Shown: positions 9,163-18,045, counted from the stretch's first letter. The stretch is 64,000 nt of DNA from Variovorax guangxiensis (GCF_003952165.1 NZ_RXFT01000003.1:496001-560000), one strand, 5' to 3'. Program-made: numbers and translations. Notes: generated by a model not told the origin, from the sequence alone.

Positions 9163-10729
9163 GGCGCACCTCCTGGCAGCTCACCCAGTTGCGCGACCTG
9201 CTGGCGGCGCAGGCGCGCCCCCTGAGCGTGTCGTAGCGAAGCACATCGGCCTTCGGCTCGTTCACCAAGCGCAGCGCCTGCGGCGCCGTGACCGGCGCCG
9301 GCGCAATGGGCTTGGCATCGAGCAGTCGATGCAGCACGTTCAACACATGGGTTTTGCTGGGCACGCCGGCTTCCAGCGCCAGCTCGACCGCGGTCAACAC
9401 GGCCTGCTCGTCATGGTGCAGCACCAGCGCCAGGATCTCCACCATCTCGCGGTCGCCGCCTGGTTGCTTCATCAGCGCGGCCTGCAGCCGCCTGAAGCCT
9501 TGCGGCAGTTCGCTGAACGGCGCTCCGTTCCTGAGCGCTCCTGGCTTGCGTTGCAGCACTGCCAAGTAGTGCCTCCAGTCGTAGACGGTATGACCCGCGG
9601 TGTCGTGGCGCCGGTCAATGATGCGCTTGTGCTCGCACACGATCTGGCCCTCGGCCGCTACCACCAGGCGCTCGGCATACACACGAAGACTCACCGGCCG
9701 GTTCGCGTAGGAGGCCGGCACGCTGTAGCGGTTGCGCTCGAAGTGCACCAGACAGGTGGGGGAGACACGCTTGGTGTGCTCGACGAAGCCATCGAAGGGC
9801 CTGGGCACCGGCATGAGCAGCGCACGCTCCTGCGCCCAGACTTCGGCGATGGTGCCCGGCAGCTTGCCGTGGGCGATCTCGCCCCACAGCGCCTTGCAGC
9901 GCTCCTCCAGCCAGTCGTTGAGCAGCGCCAGCGTGGCAAACGCAGGCACGGGCTGCCACAGCCGGTGCCGCGCATCGCGCACGTTCTTCTCCACTTGGCC
10001 CTTCTCCCAGCCGGAGGCCGGGTTGCAGAACTCGGCCTCGAACAGGTAGTGACTGACCATGGCGGCGAAGCGCGCGTTGACATCGCGCTCCTTGCCGCGG
10101 CGCACCTTGTCCACGGCCGTCTTCATGTTGTCGTAGATGCCTCGTCGCGGTACGCCGCCGAGCACCTCGAAGGCCCGGTTGTGCGCATCGAACAGCATCT
10201 CGTGGGTCTGCAGCAGATAGGCGCGCACGATGAACGCGCGGCTGTGGCTGAGCTTGAAGTGCGCCACCTGCAGCTTGGTGCGCTCGCCGGCGATGACAGC
10301 CCAGTCCTCGCTCCAGTCGAACTGGAATGCCTCGCCAGGGCCGAAGGCCAGCGGCACGAAGGTGCCGCGTCCGGTGGTCTGCTGCACTTCGTGGCGGTGT
10401 GCATACCACTGGCGTGCAAAGGCCGCCACGCGGTTGTACGACCCCTGGTATCCCAGCGCTGCCAGATCGACGTGCATCTGCTTGAGCGTGCGGCGCTGCT
10501 TGCGGGACTTGGAGGCCTCGCTCTTGAGCCAGCCGCTGAGCTTCTCGGCAAAGGCGTCGAGCTTGCTCGGGCTGACGCGCTTCGCGTAGCTGGGCGCCGC
10601 CTCGCCCTCGCGAAGGTACTTGCGGATGGTGTTGCGAGACAGGCCCGTGCGCCGGGCTATCTCTCGAATGGACAGTTGCTCTCGCAGTGCCCAACGTCTG
10701 ATGACACTCAGTGTCGCCACGTCAATCAC
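9152..10729 (-). CDS. istA: IS21 transposase IstA
   Basis: This 525-residue DDE transposase has an N-terminal helix-turn-helix ([22 protein letters not shown]), then an rve-type catalytic core beginning with the first Asp in FQFDWSEDW, and a C-terminal basic domain. It recognises the GATTTCCAT-N7-TGACCC terminal sites. The furthest start is GTG at 10729; a second GTG at 10720 has AGGAG eight bases upstream and may be the true start, giving three residues fewer. The frame is intact. Confidence 0.95.
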   Translation of the reverse strand: MIDVATLSVIRRWALREQLSIREIARRTGLSRNTIRKYLREGEAAPSYAKRVSPSKLDAFAEKLSGWLKSEASKSRKQRRTLKQMHVDLAALGYQGSYNRVAAFARQWYAHRHEVQQTTGRGTFVPLAFGPGEAFQFDWSEDWAVIAGERTKLQVAHFKLSHSRAFIVRAYLLQTHEMLFDAHNRAFEVLGGVPRRGIYDNMKTAVDKVRRGKERDVNARFAAMVSHYLFEAEFCNPASGWEKGQVEKNVRDARHRLWQPVPAFATLALLNDWLEERCKALWGEIAHGKLPGTIAEVWAQERALLMPVPRPFDGFVEHTKRVSPTCLVHFERNRYSVPASYANRPVSLRVYAERLVVAAEGQIVCEHKRIIDRRHDTAGHTVYDWRHYLAVLQRKPGALRNGAPFSELPQGFRRLQAALMKQPGGDREMVEILALVLHHDEQAVLTAVELALEAGVPSKTHVLNVLHRLLDAKPIAPAPVTAPQALRLVNEPKADVLRYDTLRGRACAASRSRNWVSCQEVRHAT

Positions 10730-10834
10730 TCCTGTGCTCCTGCTGCTAAAAGCAGCAGGTTAGGGTTATCACGTGGGTCAGATTTAGATGGAAATCACAC
10801 GGCCAAGTGGGTCACTTCTGGATGGAAATCAACA

Positions 10835-10840
10835 CGCGAA
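10835..10840. repeat. Right target-site duplication of IS21 (CGCGAA)
   Basis: This is the second copy of the 6-bp duplication, next to the terminal CAACA of the element. Confidence 0.9.
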
Positions 10841-10867
10841 ATTAGGGAGCGCCTAACCACGCGATAG
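10841..10867 (+). pseudogene. Detached 3' end of the HTH gene beyond the IS21 element
   Basis: These 27 bases encode IRERLTTR and a TAG stop in the frame of the HTH gene at 7872, once the IS21 element and one CGCGAA copy are removed. They are the original C-terminus of that protein, separated by about 2.5 kb of inserted DNA. Confidence 0.75.
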
Positions 10868-11002
10868 CGCAGAGCCACAAAAAAAGGGGGCAGGGTTCGA
10901 CGGGCGCGGCCTCGTAGTTGCTCGACAGACCGCACTTGCCAATATTACTTGCACTGCACTCCAGCCTTTCACAACACGTGCGCCAACAGTTCTTGGATCT
11001 TC

Positions 11003-11611
11003 ATGTCGTCTGACCAGTTCGACTACAAACACATCTATTCTGGCCTCCGCGCTCATCTGATCACCGAAGGCGCGCAGGACACCAAAGAGATCACTGCAAG
11101 CATCAAGCTCTTTTTTTGCCAAAAGTACAACATTGACTACAAGATCCTCTGCAGCGGCGGCACGCACAGCGAGTACATGGTCGACGTGCTGGTGACATCG
11201 TTCAATCCGAAGCAGATTTTTCAGCAGAAGACTTTGGATCTTGTTCCCGAAACCTTTCGGACGCACCTGGCAGTCGAATCGGAGTTGGGTGGCACGGGCG
11301 CCTCGTCCCCCTATGGAGTGATGAAGAACGTCGGCGAAGACTTTGTGAAGCTCTTGCTAGTCCGGGCTGATCGCCGGGTGATGATCATGACGTCTCTACC
11401 CTACGCGCATGAGGCCGAGGAACACGTCGAACGGAGAGTTGAGTCCCTGCGACAGCTCTATGGGCATTTCCCAACCTTGAGTTCGGGTGTACTGGTTGTG
11501 CATATCGAAGGCGGGCAGCCCAAGTCGACGCAGGTCCAGGTCAAGATCGGAGAGTCCACGATTCGAGGCTTCCTGATCCCAGAAAATGGCAAGAGCGTGC
11601 ACGAGTTGTAA
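11003..11611 (+). CDS. Hypothetical protein, possible PD-(D/E)XK-like fold
   Basis: The start ATG at 11003 (MSSDQFDYKH) gives 202 residues; the open frame extends further upstream, but that part looks non-coding. The central part, AVESELGG followed some 20 residues later by DFVKLLLVRADRRVMIM, resembles the acidic and lysine positions of PD-(D/E)XK nuclease-like proteins, but this is a weak pattern reading. The N-terminus is rich in aromatic and charged residues and there is no membrane segment. It stands alone between the IS21 element and a minus-strand phage-like gene. Function unknown. Confidence 0.55.
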   Translation: MSSDQFDYKHIYSGLRAHLITEGAQDTKEITASIKLFFCQKYNIDYKILCSGGTHSEYMVDVLVTSFNPKQIFQQKTLDLVPETFRTHLAVESELGGTGASSPYGVMKNVGEDFVKLLLVRADRRVMIMTSLPYAHEAEEHVERRVESLRQLYGHFPTLSSGVLVVHIEGGQPKSTQVQVKIGESTIRGFLIPENGKSVHEL

Positions 11612-11634
11612 ACAGTTGGCGCCCGCCGGAGGGT

Positions 11635-12117
11635 TCAGTCGAGGTCCGGAAAGATGAACTCAGGAAAGCATCGACAGTAGCCATGGTCCCCGCATGCAAA
11701 CTCGCCCGGGCGCAAAGAAGGTGAGCGCCCATGGATTCGGAATTTCCTCCCCTCTCTCTGAAGGCAAGCTTGGCACGCGTCTGTGTCTCCAGTCGCCCGC
11801 CAGATGTAGTGCGTGGCTCCCGCGGCCTGTGCGCGCGTGAAGTCCCGGGCATTGCGGTGCACCGCGGACCTCCGCATGTGTTCTGCCAAATTTGCGTGCC
11901 TAGATTCTTGATCCTCTTCAGGGTTGCGCGTCTCTTTCCGATTCGCCACATGCTTCGACGGCGATCGTCGACGCTCTCCGAAGACATCCTGCTCAAGCTG
12001 CGGCGTATCTGAAGCGGGAAGCCTCGAAGAGGCTTGTCGCGAAGTCGATGGCGCAGGAGACTTGCGATCTGGAGGATCGGGCACCACCAGACGCACGATG
12101 AAATCGATCAGGCGCAT
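11635..12117 (-). CDS. Stand-alone phage minor-head (Mu gpF/SPP1 gp7-like) domain protein
   Basis: The 160-residue product has a short hydrophobic start (MRLIDFIVRLVVPDPP), a basic low-complexity middle, and a C-terminal domain with the pattern HYIWRATGDTDACQACLQREG then GYCRCFPEF. This is close to the end of phage Mu gpF and SPP1 gp7 minor head proteins (WRTxxDxxVCxxC...GxDYxCRC). The phage proteins are much longer, so this is either a remnant of a prophage or a stand-alone gene using the domain. No other phage gene is nearby. The cysteines suggest metal binding. Confidence 0.6.
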   Translation of the reverse strand: MRLIDFIVRLVVPDPPDRKSPAPSTSRQASSRLPASDTPQLEQDVFGERRRSPSKHVANRKETRNPEEDQESRHANLAEHMRRSAVHRNARDFTRAQAAGATHYIWRATGDTDACQACLQREGRKFRIHGRSPSLRPGEFACGDHGYCRCFPEFIFPDLD

Positions 12118-12258
12118 GGATCCGGATGATGCCCGATTGCCGGTCGCGAGACCGACTCAGGTTGCTCGACCAATCCAAGCAATCGCACCCGCCGTCAGAT
12201 GTGCGCGCGGAGAAGCATGGGCCATGAAGTCGATTGGGACAGGAACCGGCCGTGAAAA

Positions 12259-14214
12259 CTACTTGATTGTGAGCAAGGTGTCGTACTTGATGCCTGCAGC
12301 CTGAAACGAGAAATCCCAGCGTTCTTCCGCGAACTGGAGCAGTTCCTTGCCCCGTTTTTCGATGGCGCCCTTCGTCCAACTACTGTAGCTCGCGGCGACC
12401 TCCGTTTCCGAATAACTGCCTTGCTCGAAGCGGGGTCGCTTCGCCCTTTGATCGCCCTTGCCCGTATAGGGCAGGTTCTGCAGACTTGAGTTCTTGGTCC
12501 GATTGAGCAGAACCAGATTTCCGAGTGAGTGTCGGAAACTGTTTACCCGGGCCTTTTTTCTTCCTCCACCAAGGCTCTTGGTCAGAGGCTGCCAGTGGGT
12601 GTCGTCCTGCGGGTAGATGTGTTCGATGGAGTCGGCGCTCACTCGATCCCATGCAACCTTGACGGCGCCCCTGTCCTTCGACCTGAGGTGCTCCTCATAT
12701 TCAAAGAGAACGACCTTCGTCCAATCGTGGCCGTAGAAGCCCACGCCGTGTCGCAAGGTCTTCGAAATGTTGTTCTGAAATGCATCCAGATCAAGGTAGC
12801 CTGTCCACTCAAACTCGGAGTCAACGAAGCCCTCGGCATTGTTCGGATCGACGTTGTGCACGCAAGACCGGATGTACCGTGCCAGGTAGGCCAGTGCTGT
12901 CTGGACATCGCCAGCGTAAGATTCCCGCGCGCTATGAACCCAGTGCGCCACGGTGGCGAAATCCTTCCGAGCGGTGTGCGAGCGCCTGCCTGTCACCAAG
13001 AAGACCAGAACGTTGAAACGCTCGACCTCGCGAAGCACATCGATCAGCACGCTGTCGATTGACGACGTTTTTCGCAGATCGACCGCCAGGGAGATATCTC
13101 CGCCAACCAAGCGGACATAAGACGCTAGAAGCAATGAATCGAAGAGAGGGCGGTGCACGTGATTGATCCGGTTGAGCCACAGCATCTGATCGACAGGCAT
13201 GTCGCGTGGACGTCGAAGATGAGACCATAGAACCGCGCTCAGCCTTAGACTGTCGAGGTAGTCGCGCACATGGGGCTCTTCTAGAGTTCCCTCCATCGCC
13301 GCCGCCGCAGTGAAGGCTGTTCTGAACAACAGCGCCTCCAGCCACTCCTTCGCACCAGTGTCCGTAGCGAAGTACATGATTGTGTGGGTGCGCAGGAACT
13401 CTTCCTCGTCGAGCGCCTCTTTGCCTTCTCGGCCGAGCCAACTGTAAATATCGCCCCAGGTGCTGTTGATGTCGTCGCGCAGCGCGTCCTTCTTCTGTTT
13501 CCAGGCGTCCACGCTGGCGGAGGCTGGTTGTCGCATGACGGTGGCGACATAAATCAGGCGATTCTTCAGCAACTCGAGCTTGGTGAGTTGCTTGCCGCGG
13601 TGGTTGATCGACTCGAAAGCCACATGAATATTGAACTGGCGTGGATCGACTTCAATCACACTGAAGACCAGTTTGGTGCGCACGTTGACGATCAGTCGAC
13701 CGACTACATCCTCGGCCAGTTCATTGACCCGCTCGCGAAGCAAAGTCAGTGCACCTTCGAGATTCTTGGTGTATGCAGTGCGATGAGCTGATGCCTTGGC
13801 CACCGCCGAGGCATCCTTGAAGAGCATCAGTTTCAGGAATGGCCACGCATCATGCGCAGGACCGTAGCGAAAGGCTGGCTTGTTCAAACTTCCCAGCATT
13901 CGTGAGCGGATTTCCGAGGCCTCGCCGCTCTTACCAGCGCGATCAAGGCGCTCACACAAGGCGACGGCCAGAAGAACTACGGTTGTGAGGCGTTGTTGTC
14001 CATCAACGACCGCCGCCTGCGTTTTACTCTCTTTGCCGGGCACTGCCTCCAGTATCAATGTTCCCGTGAAATGTTCCGGATTCGCGATGTCGATCCGGCC
14101 AACGTCCTCCCAGAACTCGGTCACCTGAGTTTCACCCCATGCGTATCCGCGCTGGTAGTCGGGGATGAGAAAGTCGAAGCGTGCGAAAAGATTGTCAAGG
14201 GAGTGCAGTTCCAC
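12259..14214 (-). CDS. DUF262/DUF1524 protein, GmrSD-type modified-DNA endonuclease-like
   Basis: Using the GTG start at 14214 (GGAG about nine bases upstream) the protein has 651 residues; the frame is open for 74 more codons upstream, but that part is compositionally unlike protein. The N-terminal DUF262 domain begins PDYQRGYAWGETQ and has the nucleotide-binding motif [10 protein letters not shown]. The C-terminal DUF1524 domain has the HNH-like motif SIEHIYPQ and, further on, LGNLVLLNRTKN. GmrS and GmrD fused in this way make type IV restriction enzymes that cut modified DNA using NTP, though DUF262 proteins are diverse. It is a single-gene transcription unit about 9 kb from the start of the Dpd modification genes; whether it tolerates deazaguanine DNA is an open question. 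Confidence 0.82.
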   Translation of the reverse strand: MELHSLDNLFARFDFLIPDYQRGYAWGETQVTEFWEDVGRIDIANPEHFTGTLILEAVPGKESKTQAAVVDGQQRLTTVVLLAVALCERLDRAGKSGEASEIRSRMLGSLNKPAFRYGPAHDAWPFLKLMLFKDASAVAKASAHRTAYTKNLEGALTLLRERVNELAEDVVGRLIVNVRTKLVFSVIEVDPRQFNIHVAFESINHRGKQLTKLELLKNRLIYVATVMRQPASASVDAWKQKKDALRDDINSTWGDIYSWLGREGKEALDEEEFLRTHTIMYFATDTGAKEWLEALLFRTAFTAAAAMEGTLEEPHVRDYLDSLRLSAVLWSHLRRPRDMPVDQMLWLNRINHVHRPLFDSLLLASYVRLVGGDISLAVDLRKTSSIDSVLIDVLREVERFNVLVFLVTGRRSHTARKDFATVAHWVHSARESYAGDVQTALAYLARYIRSCVHNVDPNNAEGFVDSEFEWTGYLDLDAFQNNISKTLRHGVGFYGHDWTKVVLFEYEEHLRSKDRGAVKVAWDRVSADSIEHIYPQDDTHWQPLTKSLGGGRKKARVNSFRHSLGNLVLLNRTKNSSLQNLPYTGKGDQRAKRPRFEQGSYSETEVAASYSSWTKGAIEKRGKELLQFAEERWDFSFQAAGIKYDTLLTIK

Positions 14215-14553
14215 GTTTGTTGGCTCCGGGTGATGGGCGGTTTTTGATTTGTCGGAGGGCTTTTTGAATCGGAAACTAACACGATGTCGCCGTAGTCCGG
14301 ATGGAACTAGGTTGCTAGAACGAGGCGACACGGAGGAGTGCGACAGTGTGTTTTCAACGAGATTAGCCTTGGCGCTGAAAGCTCTGCATGACCAAGAACG
14401 TCTACGGGATCCCACCGCCGCAAACATCCGCTCCAATGGACATCGCCCGCTCGGAGGCCCTGTCCACCAGGCGGCGTGGGTATGACGTCGACGCCTTTAA
14501 TACTTGAAGCTTTGCTGGTGGTCCGTAAACCTCAACCTTCCAAGATGGGTGTC
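14215..14553. other. Intergenic region without a gene
   Basis: About 340 bp between the DUF262 gene start and the end of the beta-barrel gene, both minus strand. It should hold the promoter of the DUF262 gene. The part next to that gene stays open in its frame but gives an arginine/serine-rich translation, so I regard it as leader. I see no clear terminator. Confidence 0.5.
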
Positions 14554-15525
14554 TCAGTTATATTGAATTCCTAGGCCGAGCACCGTCTTATTGACCCGAT
14601 CTCCGCCATTCAGAATGTCGCTACCTACCTCGCGGCGGATAAAAATAGAGGGCCGGAAGGCGATGGATTTGTCGGCCGGATCCGTCAGCGCGTAGTCCAG
14701 AGAGAGTCGTGTGTAGCCTGCGTGCCGCTTGACGTTGTTGAACGGCGCCGTGCTGTCAGCAAAGCGCTGGTAGTTCAACGTGCTGGACAAGCGAGGGAGC
14801 ACGCCATTGAGTTGTGCCGTCGCCTTGAAGCCCGCATAGGCGCTGCGCCATGATCCTCGCGTGATCCCTGCGCTCGTGCGGTTTTCGGAGATGAATCCGA
14901 AATGGGGGATAAAGCTAAAGCATGTGTTAGGCCCACTCGGCACGCAGTTGACCCACTTTAACGATATGACGCTGATGTGCGCAGAAACGGTGTTGGCGTC
15001 GTTCGTCCCGTAAAGATCATAGCGACGTGTGGCACGCAACACCGGCAATAGCGTCCAACCGCCTTGTTCGAAGGGGTCCCATAGCGGCCCCATCACACCT
15101 ATGCCCAAACTGCGCGTATCCTTCCGTGTACTTCCGGAAGTATCTCGGTTCCAAGCGGTGGATGCGAAGGGTTGCCAACCGAGGTCATTCACTGGCCTGA
15201 ACGAGGCAATGGCTGCCACCTTCGCGATGGTGGCGTTGTTTCCGCCGCTACGCTGTGCGCTTATCAGCGCGGGATCGTCTCCCAGAGTTGATTCTCCATA
15301 GTTGCTGAAATCCCCTGACTCACGAACATGTACTCGAACGAATGGCAATACGGGTCGACTCGTTGGTGAGGGCGGTGGTGGTGGCGCTTTGTATTGAAGA
15401 ACCTTATCAAGACAATCCAGTCGTCTGACGGAGTCGTGGATTTTCAAGCATTCATCGGTCGTGCCCTCGGCCGCGCAGGCGGTCAGTGGTGCGAGCATTC
15501 CGATGGCGATTGCCGCAGTCTTCAC
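14554..15525 (-). CDS. Predicted outer-membrane beta-barrel protein, unknown function
   Basis: The GTG start at 15525 overlaps the stop of the upstream gene (GTGA) and gives 323 residues; a TTG at 15567 would add 14 residues. The N-terminus is a signal sequence ending in APLTAC, a possible lipobox. A short segment with two cysteines (DECLKIHDSVRRLDCLDKV) and a proline run precede the rest. The remainder has alternating aromatic and polar residues of amphipathic strands and ends in VLGLGIQYN, similar to the C-terminal strand of outer-membrane barrels (though Asn rather than Phe is last). The size would fit a 12-strand barrel such as phospholipase A, but I see no catalytic serine/histidine motif of that family. 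Confidence 0.6.
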   Translation of the reverse strand: MKTAAIAIGMLAPLTACAAEGTTDECLKIHDSVRRLDCLDKVLQYKAPPPPPSPTSRPVLPFVRVHVRESGDFSNYGESTLGDDPALISAQRSGGNNATIAKVAAIASFRPVNDLGWQPFASTAWNRDTSGSTRKDTRSLGIGVMGPLWDPFEQGGWTLLPVLRATRRYDLYGTNDANTVSAHISVISLKWVNCVPSGPNTCFSFIPHFGFISENRTSAGITRGSWRSAYAGFKATAQLNGVLPRLSSTLNYQRFADSTAPFNNVKRHAGYTRLSLDYALTDPADKSIAFRPSIFIRREVGSDILNGGDRVNKTVLGLGIQYN

Positions 15526-15908
15526 AGTGGCTCGTTTGGAGGGACCGTCGCACCGCTCTGTCTGCAAGCGAGCAAGATCAAATCCCCGATCGTTTCACAG
15601 GCGACGAGGTCGATCGAACCTACTCGACGCCAACTGCCACCTACCAGGTTGCGCATCACCTTATTGAAACGTGGAGGCATGACGGCGAGAACCGGATCAC
15701 TGATACCAATCTTCCCCAACTTGGTACTCGCGGCGTACTTACTCCCGTATCCAGCCACGATGTCTAGGCTTGAAAAATCGTCCGCGACATCAATTACGGT
15801 GCGTTTGAGCGCCTGGTAGTCCGCAGCCATAAGCCCCCTTTTATGTCTCTCGTAGAAAGGAATAGCAGTTTCTTGGGGGAGTTTCTCCAAAGATGACCGA
15901 CGCGCCAT
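15522..15908 (-). CDS. Hypothetical protein coupled to the beta-barrel gene
   Basis: The ATG at 15908 (MARRSSLEKL) gives 128 residues; an ATG at 15974 would add 22. The stop overlaps the GTG of the downstream barrel gene by 4 nt, which supports both being real. The sequence has mixed helices and strands, no signal peptide and no membrane segment. I do not recognise a family. The pair could be a small transcription unit. Confidence 0.45.
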   Translation of the reverse strand: MARRSSLEKLPQETAIPFYERHKRGLMAADYQALKRTVIDVADDFSSLDIVAGYGSKYAASTKLGKIGISDPVLAVMPPRFNKVMRNLVGGSWRRVGSIDLVACETIGDLILLACRQSGATVPPNEPL

Positions 15909-16133
15909 CCCCTGAATGGGGGAGGTTTCCAATTCCACGCAGTGCGACGGCCGGGAGGCATTGACGGCCACCAATCCCGCACTACGCGAGGTGCCGCCGC
16001 GCGTGACCGTATGTGTTGCCTTTCATCATGGGGCCGACGATGCTCCAAGCTTTCCTTTTACTTAGCAGAAGTCGTTGCAGTAGTTCCGCGCGCCGGGCAA
16101 GATCCATTCCGAAAACTACAGAAAGGATGCGAA

Positions 16134-16466
16134 ATGTCTTCACCCACCATCAACGACGTCCGCAAAGCGCTCACCGCTCTGTTGCCAATCAAGCGACCAC
16201 GAGGGGACAACGAAGGGGATGCAATCGACAACCCGAGTGTCTACGACGGATTGGCGCGCGAGGATCAAGATAAGGTTGACCTCGCAAAGGAGGTCGTGCG
16301 CGACTATGTTCTATACGCCGATGGCGAGGTCAACAACCGCGCCGTGACGGCGGTTCGCAAGGCCGGCTTTAACATAAGTATTGGCCCCGGCCAGTATGAC
16401 CCCATGCGCACCGCAGGACGCGTATTGGTTGGAGATTGGGAGCTATCCCTCAGCGATCCAGAGTGA
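16134..16466 (+). CDS. Hypothetical small acidic protein
   Basis: The ATG at 16134 is preceded by AAGGA with good spacing and gives 110 residues (MSSPTINDVRKAL). It is hydrophilic with charged helices (EDQDKVDLAKEVVRDYV) and no membrane segment or known motif. It sits alone, just before decayed gene fragments. I cannot assign a function. Confidence 0.5.
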   Translation: MSSPTINDVRKALTALLPIKRPRGDNEGDAIDNPSVYDGLAREDQDKVDLAKEVVRDYVLYADGEVNNRAVTAVRKAGFNISIGPGQYDPMRTAGRVLVGDWELSLSDPE

Positions 16467-16488
16467 AAAGATACCTGACCAGACGAGG

Positions 16489-16850
16489 GACGCTCACGGA
16501 GTTGAAGCAACTCTTGGAGCACGATTGTTTGACGCATCCGCCGGAGGCCTGAGATTTCGCGATCTGGCGTCTGGAGGGCCCGACGGTATCGAGCAGGTGG
16601 TGCGCGTGAAGGATCGCTTCGTCGGCCGCGCTACGTTGCCACCGCGCGCGCCGGCGTTGGCATTGTCGCGCTACCGCGAGTCATGGCTGCGACAGATGTC
16701 AAAGCTGGCAGATTGGCGCCCGCCCTCCCGCAATACAGGCGGGCGGTTCGCGACCTGAGTGTCATGTACGACGCCAGCCACGAGCAAGTCCCCAAAGCCG
16801 TGTCCGTCTTCGTCGACATGGCGGTGCGGAAGTTCAACTCCAGGAGTTGA
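16489..16850 (+). pseudogene. Decayed LysR-family regulator fragments
   Basis: Two pieces in different frames look like one LysR regulator with its middle deleted. From 16489 the frame reads VEATLGARLFDASAGGLRF, the end of the LysR helix-turn-helix region. From about 16650 another frame reads AGVGIVALPR, then AGRLAPALPQYRRAVRDLSV, VSVFVDMAVRKF and a TGA at 16848, which is the usual end of a LysR effector-binding domain. A functional regulator has about 300 residues; less than half is left. The change of frame and the missing middle make it a pseudogene. Confidence 0.75.
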
Positions 16851-17041
16851 GGACTGGCGGGCTGGTGTCGGCGACAAACGCGGCTCCGCATGCTCTAGCG
16901 CTCGGCATTCACTCGTCTACGGCGTAGCAGGTCCGGCAAACACCTCCGTACCCATGCCCGCCTAGTAGTTTCCGTTCGAGGAGAGGTCAATGGATATCGT
17001 GACCACCGCCTCGTCGTACTCGATGACGCACGCAAGCCCTG

Positions 17042-17140
17042 GACGCCCACATCCGCTGGGACAACGAGCAACAGATCAAAATCTCGCTGAACTCGCGTAG
17101 CCCCGTCGAGTACCGCAGGGCCCTCGGGATCGCTGCATAG
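17042..17140 (+). pseudogene. 3' remnant of an IS3-family transposase
   Basis: The reading frame gives DAHIRWDNEQQIKISL, then SPVEYRRALGIAA and a TAG stop. This matches the last 30 or so residues of IS3-family OrfB transposases (typically IRWYNEKRIK...SPVEYR). The rest of the element is absent, so an IS3 copy was cut away here, leaving a scar next to the first gene of the Dpd region. Confidence 0.8.
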
Positions 17141-17190
17141 TCAGTCCAAACCCCTGAGTCAAAGATCGGCGGAATTCAACAACCCTGTAC

Positions 17191-17610
17191 CTAGCTGCGA
17201 TTCAGGTCATTGCCCAACTCCTGAATCAGGAAATCGACAACATGGCCTTTGCCCGGGCTTATTCCGACACACAACGTATTGACGCTGGCGACAACGGACC
17301 GCAGCTGGGCAGCACCTGGAATGGTGAGCACTTGATGGGCTGTCGCCTCGAGGCACTGATGCAAACGTTCCTGAGACAACTTGCAATTGTCAACCACATG
17401 TTGCTTCGCATTGTTGCGCAGTATTGCCGCACGAGCGCGTAGGCCATATTCCTCGATCAGCATCCCGTACAGATCCGTCGAGGCAGCAGCAAACAAGACC
17501 CGAGTCGCACTTGAGTTGAGTCTCTGATGCAAGGCATCGGCGATGGCAAAGAAACCATCCGCAGTGGCAAGCACATTTTCTGTAGAGGACAAAGCGTTCG
17601 ATGGAGTCAT
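17191..17610 (-). CDS. Hypothetical protein, last gene of the Dpd modification operon
   Basis: The 139-residue product starts 30 bases after the queD stop, in the same direction, so it probably belongs to the operon. It is alpha-helical in appearance with runs such as ATADGFFAIADALHQRL and RARAAILRNNAKQHVVD, contains two cysteines, and has no signal or membrane segment. I recognise no family and know of no Dpd gene at this place in described clusters. There is no clear ribosome binding site before the ATG, so a later start or coupling is possible. Confidence 0.55.
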   Translation of the reverse strand: MTPSNALSSTENVLATADGFFAIADALHQRLNSSATRVLFAAASTDLYGMLIEEYGLRARAAILRNNAKQHVVDNCKLSQERLHQCLEATAHQVLTIPGAAQLRSVVASVNTLCVGISPGKGHVVDFLIQELGNDLNRS

Positions 17611-17640
17611 GGAATAGTTGCCAAACTAGAACAAGGCTTG

Positions 17641-18045
17641 CTAGTGAGATTTCAGGGAGTTCCAGCGCAGAACACATTTGTCTCCGCTGGCGCGGCGCTC
17701 GATTGCAACAGCACTAAGCATAGGCACCGCCGGTTGAAGTTGCCGGCGAATGAAATCACAAAGATTTTCTAGGGTTGCCGGACCAAGGTCAGCAATCTCG
17801 TCAAGAAAGCGATGGTCAAGCATTTCCCGTACTCGCGCAATCTCTTGGCGCAACGATCCTAGGTCAGTCAACATGCCCGTCGTGGAGTCCGGGATTCCGC
17901 TCAGCGTTACTTCGGCCTCGTACGTGTGACCGTGGATACGAAGGCTCCCCGCAGTATCGATATTTCGATGCAGTGTGTGCGCCGCTTCAAAGTAGAACCT
18001 TTGCGAAAGCTCGCAAGTCACGTCAATCGTGTCGATGGCTGTCAT
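17641..18045 (-). CDS. queD: 6-carboxytetrahydropterin synthase QueD
   Basis: QueD turns dihydroneopterin triphosphate into 6-carboxytetrahydropterin, the first dedicated step to preQ0. The start at 18045 overlaps the queE stop (ATGA) and gives 134 residues. The zinc ligands are His in FEAAHTL and the two His of IHGHTYEAEV; DHRFLDEI and PATLENL are family motifs. The residue four positions before HGH, a catalytic cysteine in E. coli QueD, appears to be serine here (GSLRIHGH). I recall similar wording in other betaproteobacterial homologues but could not check it. The gene supplies the Dpd system with precursor. Confidence 0.9.
   Translation of the reverse strand: MTAIDTIDVTCELSQRFYFEAAHTLHRNIDTAGSLRIHGHTYEAEVTLSGIPDSTTGMLTDLGSLRQEIARVREMLDHRFLDEIADLGPATLENLCDFIRRQLQPAVPMLSAVAIERRASGDKCVLRWNSLKSH

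Larger units (their letters stand above)
8286..10834 (-). mobile_element. Complete IS21-family insertion sequence (2549 bp)
   Basis: The ends are inverted copies of TGTTGATTTCCAT. Each end holds two tandem sites of the form GATTTCCAT-N7-TGACCC, the multiple terminal repeats expected for IS21 elements. The 6-bp sequence CGCGAA flanks the element on both sides (8280-8285 and 10835-10840) and is the target duplication. Inside are istA and istB on the minus strand, both intact. The perfect duplication and intact genes point to a recent insertion. Confidence 0.95.

Noticed and set aside
9017..10867. Plus-strand frame of 616 codons across the IS21 element
   Set aside because: Opposite istA and istB; only its last eight codons are real, being the displaced end of the HTH gene.
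1..17190. Left end of the Tn7-like element
   Set aside because: I looked for TGTCATTGACTGACAG-like sequence and ACTTA in the intergenic stretches and found no convincing match by eye.
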